Positions 24,628 to 34,212 are shown, counted from the first letter of the stretch. The stretch is DNA of 64,000 nt from Novosphingobium sp. MD-1 (GCF_001014975.1 NZ_BBXA01000030.1:451501-515500); one strand, 5' to 3'. The notes: generated by a model not told the origin, from the sequence alone. Numbers and translations: made by a program.

Positions 24628-25470
24628 TCAGTTCCCCCGGCGCGCCATGAAGGCCAGCCGTTCGAACAGCATGATGTCCTGCTCGTTCTTGAGCAGGGCG
24701 CCGTGTAGCGGAGGGATCGCCTTGGTGGGATCGCGGTTCTGCAGCACGTCGAGCGGCATGTCCTCGTTGAGCAGCAGCTTCAGCCAGTCGAGCAGTTCCG
24801 ACGTGCTGGGCTTCTTCTTCAGGCCGGGCACTTCGCGCACTTCGTAGAACACTTCCATCGCCTTGCTCACCAGCGTCTTCTGGATGCCGGGGAAGTGGAC
24901 GTCGATGATCGCCTGCATCGTGTCGCGGTCGGGGAACTTGATGTAGTGGAAGAAGCAGCGGCGCAGGAAGGCGTCGGGCAGTTCCTTCTCGTTGTTCGAG
25001 GTGATGACCACGATCGGGCGTTCCTGGGCCGCGATGCGCTCCTGCGTCTCGTAGACGTCGAAGCTCATGCGGTCGAGTTCCTGCAGCAGATCGTTCGGGA
25101 ACTCGATGTCGGCCTTGTCGATCTCGTCGATCAGCAGCACGGGCAGCGTGGGGCTGGTGAACGCCTCCCACAGCTTGCCCTTCTTGATGTAGTTGCGAAT
25201 GTCATGCACGCGCTCGTCGCCGAGCTGGCCGTCGCGCAAGCGGGCAACGGCATCGTATTCGTAAAGGCCTTGCTGCGCCTTGGTGGTGGACTTGATGTTC
25301 CATTCGATCAGGGGCGCGCCCACCGCCTTGGCGATTTCGTGGGCCAGCACCGTCTTGCCGGTGCCCGGTTCGCCTTTGACCAGCAGCGGGCGCCGCAGCA
25401 GCACGGCGGCGTTGACCGCCACCTTCAGATCATCGGTGGCGACATAGTTGCTGGTGCCTTGAAAACGCAT
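24628..25470 (-). CDS. MoxR-family AAA+ ATPase
   Basis: A 280-residue AAA+ ATPase: Walker A GEPGTGKT at residues 33-40, Walker B LLIDEID near 112-118, sensor 1 ITSNN near 155 and the DAFLRRCFFHYIKFPD segment with the arginine finger. MoxR ATPases partner VWA-domain proteins to remodel target proteins or insert metals. The likely partner is the CoxE-type VWA protein at 21068-22249, which is normally adjacent but here is separated by other genes. The ATG at 25470 follows GGAAGG closely; an ATG at 25479 is an alternative. Confidence 0.85.
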   Translation of the reverse strand: MRFQGTSNYVATDDLKVAVNAAVLLRRPLLVKGEPGTGKTVLAHEIAKAVGAPLIEWNIKSTTKAQQGLYEYDAVARLRDGQLGDERVHDIRNYIKKGKLWEAFTSPTLPVLLIDEIDKADIEFPNDLLQELDRMSFDVYETQERIAAQERPIVVITSNNEKELPDAFLRRCFFHYIKFPDRDTMQAIIDVHFPGIQKTLVSKAMEVFYEVREVPGLKKKPSTSELLDWLKLLLNEDMPLDVLQNRDPTKAIPPLHGALLKNEQDIMLFERLAFMARRGN

Positions 25471-25591
25471 GCCTTCCATCCTGTCTTTTTTAATCGCTTG
25501 GTTAAGGGATAGGCGGCGGCGCGCCGTGTGACAAGAGCCGCAACGGCGGGTTTTGAAACGGTGTTCACGGCGAATTTCAAGCGATTGTTTT

Positions 25592-25617
25592 GGCCGATTG
25601 TTTCGGCCGATTGTTTC
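25592..25617. repeat. short tandem repeat in an intergenic gap
   Basis: GGCCGATTGTTTC occurs twice in tandem (25592-25604 and 25605-25617), preceded by a degenerate copy. It lies in the 234-bp gap between the divergent MoxR and TonB-like genes. No function is evident; the gap shows nothing else clear. Confidence 0.5.
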
Positions 25618-25704
25618 GGGGCGCGTCCAAGTATTTCCGCATGAATGATATTTCATGATGCCGGGCGATTGCGCTGGCCCGCGCCGGGCTGTAGCCACGC
25701 CGCG

Positions 25705-26508
25705 ATGACAGCGGAGCCCGCGTCCTTGCCTTCCGGTCGATATGGCGCGTCGCGGCGTAGCAGGGGGCCTGCGTTCCTGCTTTCGGCGGCCACCGTCGCG
25801 CTGCTGTTCTTCATCATGATCCGGATGGGGGCCTTCACCGGGAATGGCCCCGAAGGCGGCGGGCAACTGGTCGCGGTCAATCTGTCCAAGGAAGCGGAAG
25901 CGAGTTCGGCGGGCGCCCGCAAGGCCACGCGCGAGATCAAGGCCAGCGAACGGACGCAGCAGGCAGCGCAGACGCCAAGGCCGGTGATGCCGCCGCACGT
26001 GCCGGTGCCGTCGGAAAACAAGGTCGATTGGCCGCCCGGTTTCATCCACATGAGCCGGGCGGACCTGGCCGCGGCGGATATCGGCAAGATGGCCCGGCGC
26101 GGGGATGCGGGCAGCAGCGGCAGCGCGTCGGGCTCGGCGGGGGGATCGGCCGGCGGGCAGGGCGATGGACCCAACGGCGCCCGCCTCTACGCCGCCGAAT
26201 GGTATCGCGAACCGCGCGATGCGGAGATCGCGGGCTACATGCCGCAGGGGCGCCCGCCCGGCCAGTGGGGCATGATCGCTTGCCGCACGATCGAGAAATA
26301 CCACGTCGAGGATTGCCGCGAACTCGACGAATCCCCGCGTGGCTCGGGCATCGCCCGCGCCCTGCGGCAGGCCTCCTGGCAATTCCTGGTCCGGCCGCCG
26401 CGCGTGGACGGCAAGCCGATGATCGGCGCCTGGGTGCGCATCCGCTTCGATTTCAAGCCGGCGAAGCGCGATGATGCGGCGGGTGAGGGGCCGTCCGACG
26501 GCGGCTGA
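25705..26508 (+). CDS. single-pass membrane protein with TonB-like C-terminus
   Basis: A 267-residue protein: a short cytoplasmic basic N-terminus, one membrane helix near residues 25-42 (FLLSAATVALLFFIMIR), a low-complexity Pro/Ala/Ser/Gly linker, and a C-terminal globular domain from about residue 160. The pattern CRTIEKYHVEDCRELDESP, then GIARALRQASWQFLVRPP and GAWVRIRFDF resembles the TonB C-terminal fold (two Cys are a sphingomonad feature). No ExbB or ExbD gene is nearby, so whether it energises a receptor is open. Confidence 0.6.
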   Translation: MTAEPASLPSGRYGASRRSRGPAFLLSAATVALLFFIMIRMGAFTGNGPEGGGQLVAVNLSKEAEASSAGARKATREIKASERTQQAAQTPRPVMPPHVPVPSENKVDWPPGFIHMSRADLAAADIGKMARRGDAGSSGSASGSAGGSAGGQGDGPNGARLYAAEWYREPRDAEIAGYMPQGRPPGQWGMIACRTIEKYHVEDCRELDESPRGSGIARALRQASWQFLVRPPRVDGKPMIGAWVRIRFDFKPAKRDDAAGEGPSDGG

Positions 26509-26514
26509 TCGGCG

Positions 26515-27366
26515 TTATTCGTCTTCTGTTTTCCGCAACAGGAAGCGGCGCAGGCGCGGTATCGGCAGGACGCGCCACAAGACGAGCAGCGCGATCAGCA
26601 GCGCGAGCCATGGAGCGCCGATGCCGACGATGAAGACGACCAGTGCGACCATCGTGCGCAAGCTGGACCAGGAGGCCTGCGCCACCCCGGCGAACGGGTT
26701 GTCGCCCCACACGAAGCTGCCACCGCCGGCATAAGTGAAGGTCATCGGCGTGCTTGCCAATCGCACCGCGCCGGTTGTCTGGGCATCGCGTTCCGCCGCG
26801 ACCTTCGCGCGCAACGCGCCGGCCTGCTGGTTCAATTCCGCCCGTTCGCGATCCCCCAGGCCACCCTTGGCGAGTTTGGCCTCGATCTGGTTGAGATCGG
26901 CCTGCGCGTCCGAACCGCGCTTCTCGGCGGCCGCGATGTCGGAACCCACGTCTTGTCCTTCGATCGCAGCGCGGATCAGCTTTCCGTCGGCGTGCTCCAC
27001 CGCCGCAATGCCTTCCTTGCCAAATGCGCGGGCAAGATCCGGGGCCAACTTGAATTCGAGGCTGGCGCTGACGCTATCGTTGCGCACCAATGCATAGTGC
27101 ATGCCGGTGATGCGGCACCGTTCCGGGCCGAGTTTTTCGCAGGCGGCAGCGTGTTGCTCCTGCACGCCCGCGATCGCCTTGTCGGGAAGCGCGAAGTCAT
27201 AATGATAGTTGAAAGCCACACCCGGCGCCGCTGATGGCGATATGCCGGGGACACTGGAGGCGGCGCTTTCCGAAGCGGCTTCGGGCGCTTTTTCGCCGCA
27301 CCCGGCGAGCAATAGAGAGCAGGCTGATGTTGCGGACAGAAGGAAGGAACGGACGCCGACGCGCAT
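26515..27366 (-). CDS. DUF4349 lipoprotein
   Basis: A 283-residue protein with a lipoprotein signal (lipobox LLAGC near residue 23), a periplasmic domain with a predicted coiled coil at about 150-200 (AEKRGSDAQADLNQIEAKLAK and following), and a C-terminal membrane helix near 238-265 before a basic tail. This order is that of the DUF4349 family, whose function is unknown. It is convergent with the TonB-like gene (six bases apart). Confidence 0.72.
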   Translation of the reverse strand: MRVGVRSFLLSATSACSLLLAGCGEKAPEAASESAASSVPGISPSAAPGVAFNYHYDFALPDKAIAGVQEQHAAACEKLGPERCRITGMHYALVRNDSVSASLEFKLAPDLARAFGKEGIAAVEHADGKLIRAAIEGQDVGSDIAAAEKRGSDAQADLNQIEAKLAKGGLGDRERAELNQQAGALRAKVAAERDAQTTGAVRLASTPMTFTYAGGGSFVWGDNPFAGVAQASWSSLRTMVALVVFIVGIGAPWLALLIALLVLWRVLPIPRLRRFLLRKTEDE

Positions 27367-27478
27367 GTCTATCTCCCGAGTGCTCCGCCGGAAGGCGGTG
27401 GCGGAGAAATTACTACTTAATCAGTAGACATTGTCAATCGAGCCTGCATCGTTGTTACATCCATTTAAGCGGGAATGA

Positions 27479-27862
27479 TCAGTGCCCGTGCCCGCGCGGT
27501 CGCCCGCCGCCGCGCGGTCCGCCTCCGTGGGGATAGTTCGGCATGTGATAGTCGCGCCGCGGCTGGAAATTGCCGCGGAACTCCTGATAGCGTCCGCCGG
27601 GGGGAGGCGCGTCGCGGCGGAAGTGGTTGCGGTCGCCGCGCCGGAACGCGCGGGCGTCAGGGGCGGAGCGATAGTAGAAGAAGCCGTCACGGCCCCAGTA
27701 GCCGTCGTAGATCGGGCCGTAATACCCGTCGTACCAGCCATTGTAGGGGTAGGGAGAGCCCCAGCCCACGCTGGTGCCGTATTCGCCGTAGTATCCATCC
27801 GACGCGCAGGCAGACAGGCCAAGCGCCAGGGGCAGGGCTAGCAGGGTGATGGAACGCTTCAT
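27479..27862 (-). CDS. small Tyr/Gly-rich lipoprotein
   Basis: A 127-residue protein with a signal peptide and lipobox LSAC near residue 19. The mature part is first rich in Tyr and Gly (repeated YYG/YDG motifs), then rich in Arg, Pro, Gly and His (ending PRGHGH). No domain is recognised; the composition suggests an extended surface or periplasmic protein. The start at 27862 was chosen because it gives the signal peptide. It is a single gene with gaps of more than 100 bp on each side. Confidence 0.65.
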   Translation of the reverse strand: MKRSITLLALPLALGLSACASDGYYGEYGTSVGWGSPYPYNGWYDGYYGPIYDGYWGRDGFFYYRSAPDARAFRRGDRNHFRRDAPPPGGRYQEFRGNFQPRRDYHMPNYPHGGGPRGGGRPRGHGH

Positions 27863-27999
27863 GGCAAATCTCCGCAATCCGCCGCTGTTCGCGAGCGGTC
27901 TTGGCCCCACCCTTCTCGGGATGGGACCGCCGATCTTAGCCATGGGTGAACGGTTGACGGGGCGTTCGGGTTCCGGGCGATGGCCGGGTTTTGGGCCCG

Positions 28000-30009
28000 T
28001 CAGGCGTCGATCAATTCCGGATCGACCTCGCTCGCGCGGTTCTGGATGAACATGAAGCGGTGCTCGGGATTGCGGCCCATCAAGCGATCGACCAGATCCT
28101 TCACGGCCGCGCGGCCTTCGTATTCCGGCGGCAGAGTGATGCGGATCAGCGAGCGGCTGGCCGGGCTCATTGTCGTTTCGCGAAGCTGCTGCGGGTTCAT
28201 TTCGCCCAGCCCCTTGAAGCGGGAGACCTCCACCTTCTTGCCCTTGAACTTCGTCGCTTCCAGCTCGGCACGGTGGGCATCGTCGCGGGCATAGGCGGAG
28301 GTGCTGCCGCTGGTCAGGCGATAGAGCGGCGGCTGTGCCAGATAGAGATGGCCGCGCCGCACCACGTCGGGCATTTCCTGGAAGAAGAACGTCATCAGCA
28401 GCGTGGCGATGTGCGCGCCGTCGACGTCGGCATCGGTCATGATGATGATGCGGTCATAGCGCAGCGCATCCGGGTTGCAGTCCTTGCGGCTGCCGCAGCC
28501 CAGCGCCAGGATCAGGTCGGCGATTTCCTGGTTGGCGCGGATCTTGTCGCTGGTGGCGCTGGCGACGTTGAGAATCTTGCCGCGGATCGGCAGGATCGCC
28601 TGCGTCTTGCGGTCGCGCGCCTGCTTGGCGCTACCACCGGCCGAATCACCTTCCACGATGAACAGTTCGGTCTCGCCATCGCCTTCGCCGGAACAGTCGG
28701 TCAGCTTGCCCGGCAAGCGCAGCTTGCGGGCATTGGTGGCGGTCTTGCGCTTGACCTCGCGCTCCGCCTTCCGGCGAAGCCGCTCGTCCATGCGCTCCAT
28801 CACCGCGCCCAGCAGCGCCTTGCCGCGCTCCATGTTGTCGGTCAGGAAGTGGTCGAAATGGTCGCGCACCGCGTTTTCGACGAGGCGCGCGGCTTCCGGA
28901 GACGTCAGGCGGTCCTTGGTCTGGCTCTGGAACTGGGGATCGCGGACGAACACCGAAAGCATGACCTCGCTTCCGGTGATCATGTCTTCCGGGGCGATGT
29001 CCTTGGCCTTCTTCTGCCCGATCAGTTCGGCAAAGGCGCGGATGCCCTTGGTCAGCGCCGCGCGCAGGCCCTGTTCGTGCGTGCCGCCATCGGGCGTGGG
29101 AATGGTGTTGCAGTACCAGCTGTACGATCCGTCGGACCACAGCGGCCAGGCGATCGCCCATTCCACGCGGCCCATCTCCTGCCCGTCCGGCCCGGCGGTA
29201 AAATCCTGCGATCCGGTGAAGGGCACTGTCGTCACGCATTCGCGCGCGCCGACCTGTTCGGCGAGGTGATCGGCAAGGCCGCCGGGGAACTGGAACACGG
29301 CTTCCGCCGGCACGTCTTCCGAAGCCAGCGATGGCGCGCACTTCCAGCGGATTTCAACGCCAGCGAAGAGATAGGCCTTGGACCGCGCCAGCCGGAACAG
29401 CCGCGCCGGCTTGAACCGGGCGTCCGCACCGAAGATTTCGGGATCGGGTACGAAGGTGACCGAAGTGCCACGCCGGTTGGGGGCATTGCCGATCTTTTCC
29501 AGCGGCCCGGTGGGATGCCCGCGCGAGAATTCCTGCGCGTAAAGCTCCTTGTTGCGCGCCACTTCGATCCGCGTCAGCGTTGACAGCGCGTTGACCACGC
29601 TGACGCCGACGCCGTGGAGGCCGCCCGAGGTGGCATAGGCCTTGCCGGAGAACTTGCCGCCCGAATGGAGCGTGGTGAGGATAACTTCGAGCGCCGACTT
29701 GCCCGGATACTTCGGGTGCTCGTCGACCGGGATGCCGCGCCCGTTGTCGGTGATGGTCAGTCGCCCGGCCGAGCCGGGTTCTTCCTCCAGCGTCACCTCG
29801 ATGCGGTTGGCATGGCCGGCGACAGCCTCGTCCATCGCGTTGTCGAGCACTTCGGCGGCAAGGTGATGCAGCGCGCGTTCGTCCGTGCCGCCGATATACA
29901 TGCCGGGACGGCGACGAACGGGTTCGAGCCCCTCCAGCACCTCGATCGCGGAGCCATCGTAGCTTTCGGCGCTGGATACCGGCGCCTTGTCGAACAGGTC
30001 GTCAGCCAT
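28000..30009 (-). CDS. parE: DNA topoisomerase IV subunit B
   Basis: A 669-residue type IIA topoisomerase ATPase subunit. The GHKL ATPase region shows EVLDNAMDEA, DNGRGIPV and GGLHGVGVSVVNAL; the transducer is followed by the TOPRIM domain with VEGDSAGGSA and MTDADVDGAHI, and the C-terminus carries YKGLGEMNP-type RFKGLGEMNPQQL. Length and the EGLEPVRRRPGMYIGGTDERALHHL N-terminus fit ParE rather than GyrB. It separates daughter chromosomes with ParC, which is not in the window. It is not in an operon with its neighbours. Confidence 0.93.
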   Translation of the reverse strand: MADDLFDKAPVSSAESYDGSAIEVLEGLEPVRRRPGMYIGGTDERALHHLAAEVLDNAMDEAVAGHANRIEVTLEEEPGSAGRLTITDNGRGIPVDEHPKYPGKSALEVILTTLHSGGKFSGKAYATSGGLHGVGVSVVNALSTLTRIEVARNKELYAQEFSRGHPTGPLEKIGNAPNRRGTSVTFVPDPEIFGADARFKPARLFRLARSKAYLFAGVEIRWKCAPSLASEDVPAEAVFQFPGGLADHLAEQVGARECVTTVPFTGSQDFTAGPDGQEMGRVEWAIAWPLWSDGSYSWYCNTIPTPDGGTHEQGLRAALTKGIRAFAELIGQKKAKDIAPEDMITGSEVMLSVFVRDPQFQSQTKDRLTSPEAARLVENAVRDHFDHFLTDNMERGKALLGAVMERMDERLRRKAEREVKRKTATNARKLRLPGKLTDCSGEGDGETELFIVEGDSAGGSAKQARDRKTQAILPIRGKILNVASATSDKIRANQEIADLILALGCGSRKDCNPDALRYDRIIIMTDADVDGAHIATLLMTFFFQEMPDVVRRGHLYLAQPPLYRLTSGSTSAYARDDAHRAELEATKFKGKKVEVSRFKGLGEMNPQQLRETTMSPASRSLIRITLPPEYEGRAAVKDLVDRLMGRNPEHRFMFIQNRASEVDPELIDA

Positions 30010-30135
30010 ATGGAACGGCTATAGAACACGCCGGATTCCGGACGCAAGCCGGGAGGCACCCTTATGCGGGCGATTTCGGCGCAAAGGGGCGGATAACTTA
30101 TCCCTTCCGGCGATACCGGGCGGGCAGGGCTGGTG

Positions 30136-31302
30136 TCAGGGGGTGAAGCGGGCCGGCGCCGGGCTTACCGTCGTAAAGGTGCCCGCGCCTACCTCGCGCA
30201 CTTCCATGGCGCGCTCGGCCACGCCGAACTGGTTGAAACGGAACACGCCGTCCAGGCCGATGAACCCGTCGCGGTCATAGAGCTTGGCGGTGGGGAAGAT
30301 CGTACCGGGCTTCCAGGTGCGGCCCACGTTGAGCGTCAGCAGCACGCTATCGTAGCCGAGCGTGGCGATGCGCGAGGGCGATGCGCCATAGCGGCGGCGA
30401 TAGCTCTGCTCGAACTGGCCGAAGCGCGCGTCGGATACCGTGGCGAACCACGCCCCGCGCGTGGCGGCGCTGCGCGCGATCCCGGCATCGCCCGCCCACA
30501 GTTCGGTGCCGAGCAGGCGTGTTCCGCCGGCCGCCGGCGCGGCCTGGAGCGCAATGCGCGCGCCGTCCGCGATCAGCAGCGCATCGACCGGGGCCTTGGC
30601 CAGCAGGCGGCGCACCGCGCTGGCGACCGAAGTATTGCTGCGGTCATAGGTTTCGGTGGCGGTTACCGTCACGCCGCTGGCGCGCGCGGCTTCGGTCAGC
30701 GCGTTCATTGCCCGCTGGCCGTAGATGCCGGTGGGGATGATCGCGCCGATGCGGTTTACGCCGCGGCTCTTGGCGAAACTGACGACGCGGGCCACCGATT
30801 GGCCGGGAACCTGCCCGAGCACGAAGACATCGCGATCCGCCACGCTCACGTCGTTGGAATAGGTGATCATCGGCACCTTGGCCGGCCGCGCGACTCCGGA
30901 AACGGCGACGACGTCTTCGGCCAGCAGCGGCCCGAGGATCAGGCGGTTGCCGTCGAGAATGGCCTTGTTCGCCGCCGCGCCCGCGCCGGCCGCCGTATCG
31001 TAGGTGGTGATGCGCAGGTTCTGCGCGTTGGTATCGAGCAGCGCCATCATCGCCGCATTGGCGATCGACTGGCCCACCGATGCGTTTGGCCCCGTCATGG
31101 GCACCAGCAGCGCGACGCGGTGGCGCGAGGCATCGGTAGGCAGGACATTGGCCTGCGGCGCGGTTTCGGTCGGTTCGGGCCTGGGCGCGACCGGCCCCTG
31201 CGGCTTGGGAATGACGGTACACGCGGCGAGCGCGGCCATGGCGCCCATCACGAGAAAACGCCGCCCCATCCGGACGGATCCGACCCATTGACCTTTCAAC
31301 AT
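30136..31302 (-). CDS. penicillin-binding protein activator, LpoA-like lipoprotein
   Basis: A 388-residue lipoprotein (lipobox LAAC after about 27 residues; an ATG at 31269 would shorten the signal). The mature part is a periplasmic-binding-protein fold of the LpoA/YraM type: VALLVPMTGPNASVGQSIANAA, then LGPLLAEDVVAVSG, and VPMITYSNDVSVADRDVFVLG. Such proteins activate PBP1A in gammaproteobacteria; in alphaproteobacteria the partner is not established. It is divergent from rsmI by 38 bp, the conserved lpoA-rsmI-yraN-gshB order. Confidence 0.8.
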   Translation of the reverse strand: MLKGQWVGSVRMGRRFLVMGAMAALAACTVIPKPQGPVAPRPEPTETAPQANVLPTDASRHRVALLVPMTGPNASVGQSIANAAMMALLDTNAQNLRITTYDTAAGAGAAANKAILDGNRLILGPLLAEDVVAVSGVARPAKVPMITYSNDVSVADRDVFVLGQVPGQSVARVVSFAKSRGVNRIGAIIPTGIYGQRAMNALTEAARASGVTVTATETYDRSNTSVASAVRRLLAKAPVDALLIADGARIALQAAPAAGGTRLLGTELWAGDAGIARSAATRGAWFATVSDARFGQFEQSYRRRYGASPSRIATLGYDSVLLTLNVGRTWKPGTIFPTAKLYDRDGFIGLDGVFRFNQFGVAERAMEVREVGAGTFTTVSPAPARFTP

Positions 31303-31340
31303 CGCTTGCCCGTTCCCAATGACCCGGCCATGGAAGGCGC

Positions 31341-32180
31341 ATGACCACGCCTTCGCTTATGGAGCCCGGGCTCTATATTGTCGCCACGCCGATTGGCAAT
31401 CTCGGCGACATTACCAGACGCGCCGCCGAAACGCTTGCCTCTTGTGCGGTTATAGCGTGCGAAGACACGCGCGTCACGGCTAAGTTGTTGAATCATCTTG
31501 GCATCAAGAAGCCGCTGCGGCGCTATGACGATCACGCCGGAGAAGAGGCGCGCGAGCGATTACTCGCCGAAATGGCGGAAAAACCGGTTGTGCTGGTGAG
31601 CGATGCCGGCACGCCGCTGATTTCCGATCCCGGCTATCGCCTGGTGCGGGAAGCGCGCGCGCGCGGGATCGCCGTCACCAGCCTGCCGGGGCCTAGCGCG
31701 ATGATCACCGCGCTGACCATCGCCGGCTTGCCGACCGACCGTTTCCTGTTCGCAGGTTTCCTGCCTTCGAAGGACAAGGCGCGGGGAGATGTGCTGGCGA
31801 GCTTCGCCGCCGTCCCCGCAACGCTGGTGTTCTACGAAACCGGGCCGCGCCTTGTCGCCTCGCTGGAAGCCATGGCAACCGTGCTGCCGGGGCGGGAAGT
31901 TGCCGTGGCGCGGGAACTGACCAAGCTGCACGAGGAATGCCGGACGGGCACGGCGGCAGACCTTGCCGATCACTATCGCGCGCATCCGCCCAAGGGAGAG
32001 ATCGTGCTGCTTGCCGGTCCGCCCGCCGCGCCCGAGGCGCCGGACGAGGACGTCGTCGAAGCCGAACTGCGCGCCGCGCTCGCCGAATTGCCGCCCTCGC
32101 AGGCCGCCGCCCGCGTGGCGAAGAAGCATGGGCTCGATCGCAAGGCGCTCTATGCACAGGCGATGGCGCTCAAGGCATGA
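31341..32180 (+). CDS. rsmI: 16S rRNA (cytidine-1402-2'-O) methyltransferase
   Basis: A 279-residue tetrapyrrole-methylase-fold enzyme that 2'-O-methylates C1402 in the 16S rRNA decoding centre with SAM. The family marks are YIVATPIGNLGDITRRA at the start, ACEDTRVTAKLL, VSDAGTPLISDPGYRLV and GPSAMITALTIAGLPTDRF. The C-terminal region (VAKKHGLDRKALYAQ) is complete. It overlaps yraN by four bases (ATGA). Confidence 0.93.
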   Translation: MTTPSLMEPGLYIVATPIGNLGDITRRAAETLASCAVIACEDTRVTAKLLNHLGIKKPLRRYDDHAGEEARERLLAEMAEKPVVLVSDAGTPLISDPGYRLVREARARGIAVTSLPGPSAMITALTIAGLPTDRFLFAGFLPSKDKARGDVLASFAAVPATLVFYETGPRLVASLEAMATVLPGREVAVARELTKLHEECRTGTAADLADHYRAHPPKGEIVLLAGPPAAPEAPDEDVVEAELRAALAELPPSQAAARVAKKHGLDRKALYAQAMALKA

Positions 32181-32539
32181 GCCGCGCCCGTGATCGGGCC
32201 GTGGCCGAAAAACAGGGCCGGCGTGGCGAGGCGCTGGCCGGCCTGTGGCTGCGCTTGAAAGGCTGGCGCATTCTCGCCCGGCGCCAGCGGATCGGCGTGG
32301 GCGAGGTCGACATCGTCGCGCGGCGCGGCCGCACGCTGGCTTTCGTCGAGGTCAAGTGGCGGCGTAGCGGCGAAGCACTCGATCTCGCCATCGATGCCCG
32401 CCGCCTGCAACGCGTGGCGCGCGCCGCCGAAGCGATCGCGCCGCGCTTTGCCAGACCCGGCGATGTCCTGCGAATTGACGTGATCCTCCTTGCGCCAGGC
32501 CGCTGGCCACGCCACATGGCGAACGTCTGGCAGCCATGA
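32177..32539 (+). CDS. yraN: YraN family protein (UPF0102, nuclease-like)
   Basis: A 120-residue protein with a Holliday-junction-resolvase/endonuclease-like fold: GRRGEALAGLWLRLKGWRIL, GEVDIVARRG with the Asp, and FVEVKWR with the Glu and Lys of the core. Biochemical function is unknown. Its start overlaps the rsmI stop and it precedes gshB, an order common in alphaproteobacteria. Confidence 0.85.
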   Translation: MSRARDRAVAEKQGRRGEALAGLWLRLKGWRILARRQRIGVGEVDIVARRGRTLAFVEVKWRRSGEALDLAIDARRLQRVARAAEAIAPRFARPGDVLRIDVILLAPGRWPRHMANVWQP

Positions 32540-32564
32540 CGGCGCCTTCACGGGATGGAACAGC

Positions 32565-33515
32565 ATGACCCTTCGCGTCGCGGTCCAGATGGACCCGCTT
32601 CATTCGATCAACATCGCGGGGGATTCCTCCTTCGCCCTGATGCTGTCGGCGCAGGAACGCGGGCATGAACTGTACTATTATGACGTGAAGTCGCTGGCGT
32701 GGAAGGCCGGGCGCGTGACGGCTGAAGGCGCGCCGGTGACGGTGCAGCGCGTGGCGGGCGATCACTACAAGCTGGGCGAGGTGCGCAAGCTCGATCTTGG
32801 CAGCGACGCCGATGTCGTGCTGATGCGGCAGGACCCGCCGTTCGATCTGGGCTACATCACCGCCACGCACCTGCTGGAACGGCTGGAGGGCGAGACGCTG
32901 GTCGTCAACGATCCGCGTTCGGTGCGCAATGCGCCGGAAAAGGTCTATGTGCTCGATTACGCGCGCTTCATGCCGCCCACGCTGATCACCCGTTCGGCAA
33001 AGGACGTGCGCGCCTTCCAGCACGAACTGGGTGAAACGGCGGTGGTCGTAAAGCCGCTCCACGGCAATGGCGGCAAGGCGGTGTTCAAGGTGGAAGCCGA
33101 TGGCGGCAACCTTTCCGCGCTGGCCGAACTGTTCGGGCAGGTCTGGCCGGAACCGTTCATGGTCCAGCCGTTCCTTCCCGAAGTGGCCGAAGGCGACAAG
33201 CGCATCGTGCTGGTCGATGGCGAGGTGGCCGGCGCGATCAACCGCAAGCCGGGCGAGGGCGAGTTCCGCTCCAACCTCGCGGTCGGCGGCTATGCCGAAC
33301 AGACCACGCTGACCGCGCGCGAGCAGGAAATCTGCGAGGCGCTGGGGCCGGAGTTGAAGAAGCGCGGCCTGATCTTCGTGGGCATCGACGTGATCGGCGG
33401 CAAGTGGCTGACCGAGATCAACGTGACCAGCCCCACCGGCATCGTCGCTATCGACAAATTCAACGGTAGCGATACGGCTGGCATGATCTGGGACGCGATC
33501 GAGCGGCGGCTTTGA
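32565..33515 (+). CDS. gshB: glutathione synthetase
   Basis: An ATP-grasp enzyme of 316 residues that joins gamma-glutamylcysteine and glycine to make glutathione. Typical segments are MDPLHSINIAGDSSFALM at the start, VLMRQDPPFDLGYI, VVNDPRSVRNAPEKV, VKPLHGNGGKAVF, the ATP-binding QPFLPEVAEGDKRIVLVDGE and NVTSPTGI. The start ATG at 32565 lies 25 bases after yraN. Glutathione is also the cofactor of the GST and perhaps the GFA protein elsewhere in the window. Confidence 0.94.
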   Translation: MTLRVAVQMDPLHSINIAGDSSFALMLSAQERGHELYYYDVKSLAWKAGRVTAEGAPVTVQRVAGDHYKLGEVRKLDLGSDADVVLMRQDPPFDLGYITATHLLERLEGETLVVNDPRSVRNAPEKVYVLDYARFMPPTLITRSAKDVRAFQHELGETAVVVKPLHGNGGKAVFKVEADGGNLSALAELFGQVWPEPFMVQPFLPEVAEGDKRIVLVDGEVAGAINRKPGEGEFRSNLAVGGYAEQTTLTAREQEICEALGPELKKRGLIFVGIDVIGGKWLTEINVTSPTGIVAIDKFNGSDTAGMIWDAIERRL

Positions 33516-33562
33516 CGCATCGGGAACCGGACCCGTTCCCGCATCGCCGCGTTGTGTGATCG

Positions 33563-34165
33563 ATGAATGACTGGATCGTCCACCTGATCGAAGGCGGCGG
33601 CTATTGGGGCATCGCCGCCCTGATGGTCATCGAGAACGTGTTCCCGCCGATCCCGTCCGAAGTGATCATGGGGCTGGGCGGCATCGCCGTGGCCAGGGGG
33701 CGGATGGAAATCGCGCCGCTGATGCTGTTCGCCACGGCGGGATCGACGCTGGGCAACTATTTCTGGTTCCTGGTCGGACGGGCGTTCGGATACCGGCGTC
33801 TGCACCCGCTGGTCACGCGCTTCGGGCGGTGGCTGACGTTGGATTGGCACGATGTCGAACGGCTGGTGGCCTTCTTCGGGCGGCACGGGCAGTGGGTGGT
33901 CTTCGTCGTGCGCTTTGCCCCGGTGATGCGCACGATGATCTCGCTGCCGGCGGGCCTCGCCCGGATGGGCCACGCCCGTTTCCTGGCGTTCACCTTCGCC
34001 GGCGCGGCAGTGTGGAACGCGCTGCTGGTGGCGGCGGGCTATTATCTCGGCCGCAATTTCGCGGAGGTCGATCGGTACACCGGGCCGCTGGCGACCGGCT
34101 GTATGGCGCTGGTGGCTATCGCCTACCTGTGGCGCGTGGTGCGGTGGAAGCCACGCGGGGAGTGA
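33563..34165 (+). CDS. DedA family membrane protein
   Basis: A 200-residue inner-membrane protein of the DedA/VTT family, now seen as lipid (undecaprenyl phosphate or phosphatidylethanolamine) scramblases. The re-entrant-loop glutamate motif is in ENVFPPIPSEVIMGLGG, and the second motif FVVRFAPVMRTMISLPAGLARMGHARF has the conserved basic residues; about four membrane segments follow the usual order. It lies 48 bp after gshB, possibly in the same transcript. Confidence 0.85.
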   Translation: MNDWIVHLIEGGGYWGIAALMVIENVFPPIPSEVIMGLGGIAVARGRMEIAPLMLFATAGSTLGNYFWFLVGRAFGYRRLHPLVTRFGRWLTLDWHDVERLVAFFGRHGQWVVFVVRFAPVMRTMISLPAGLARMGHARFLAFTFAGAAVWNALLVAAGYYLGRNFAEVDRYTGPLATGCMALVAIAYLWRVVRWKPRGE

Positions 34166-34212
34166 GGTTCCTTACAGAAGGCGATTATATCGCTTGCAAT
34201 CCATGGAGCGCT

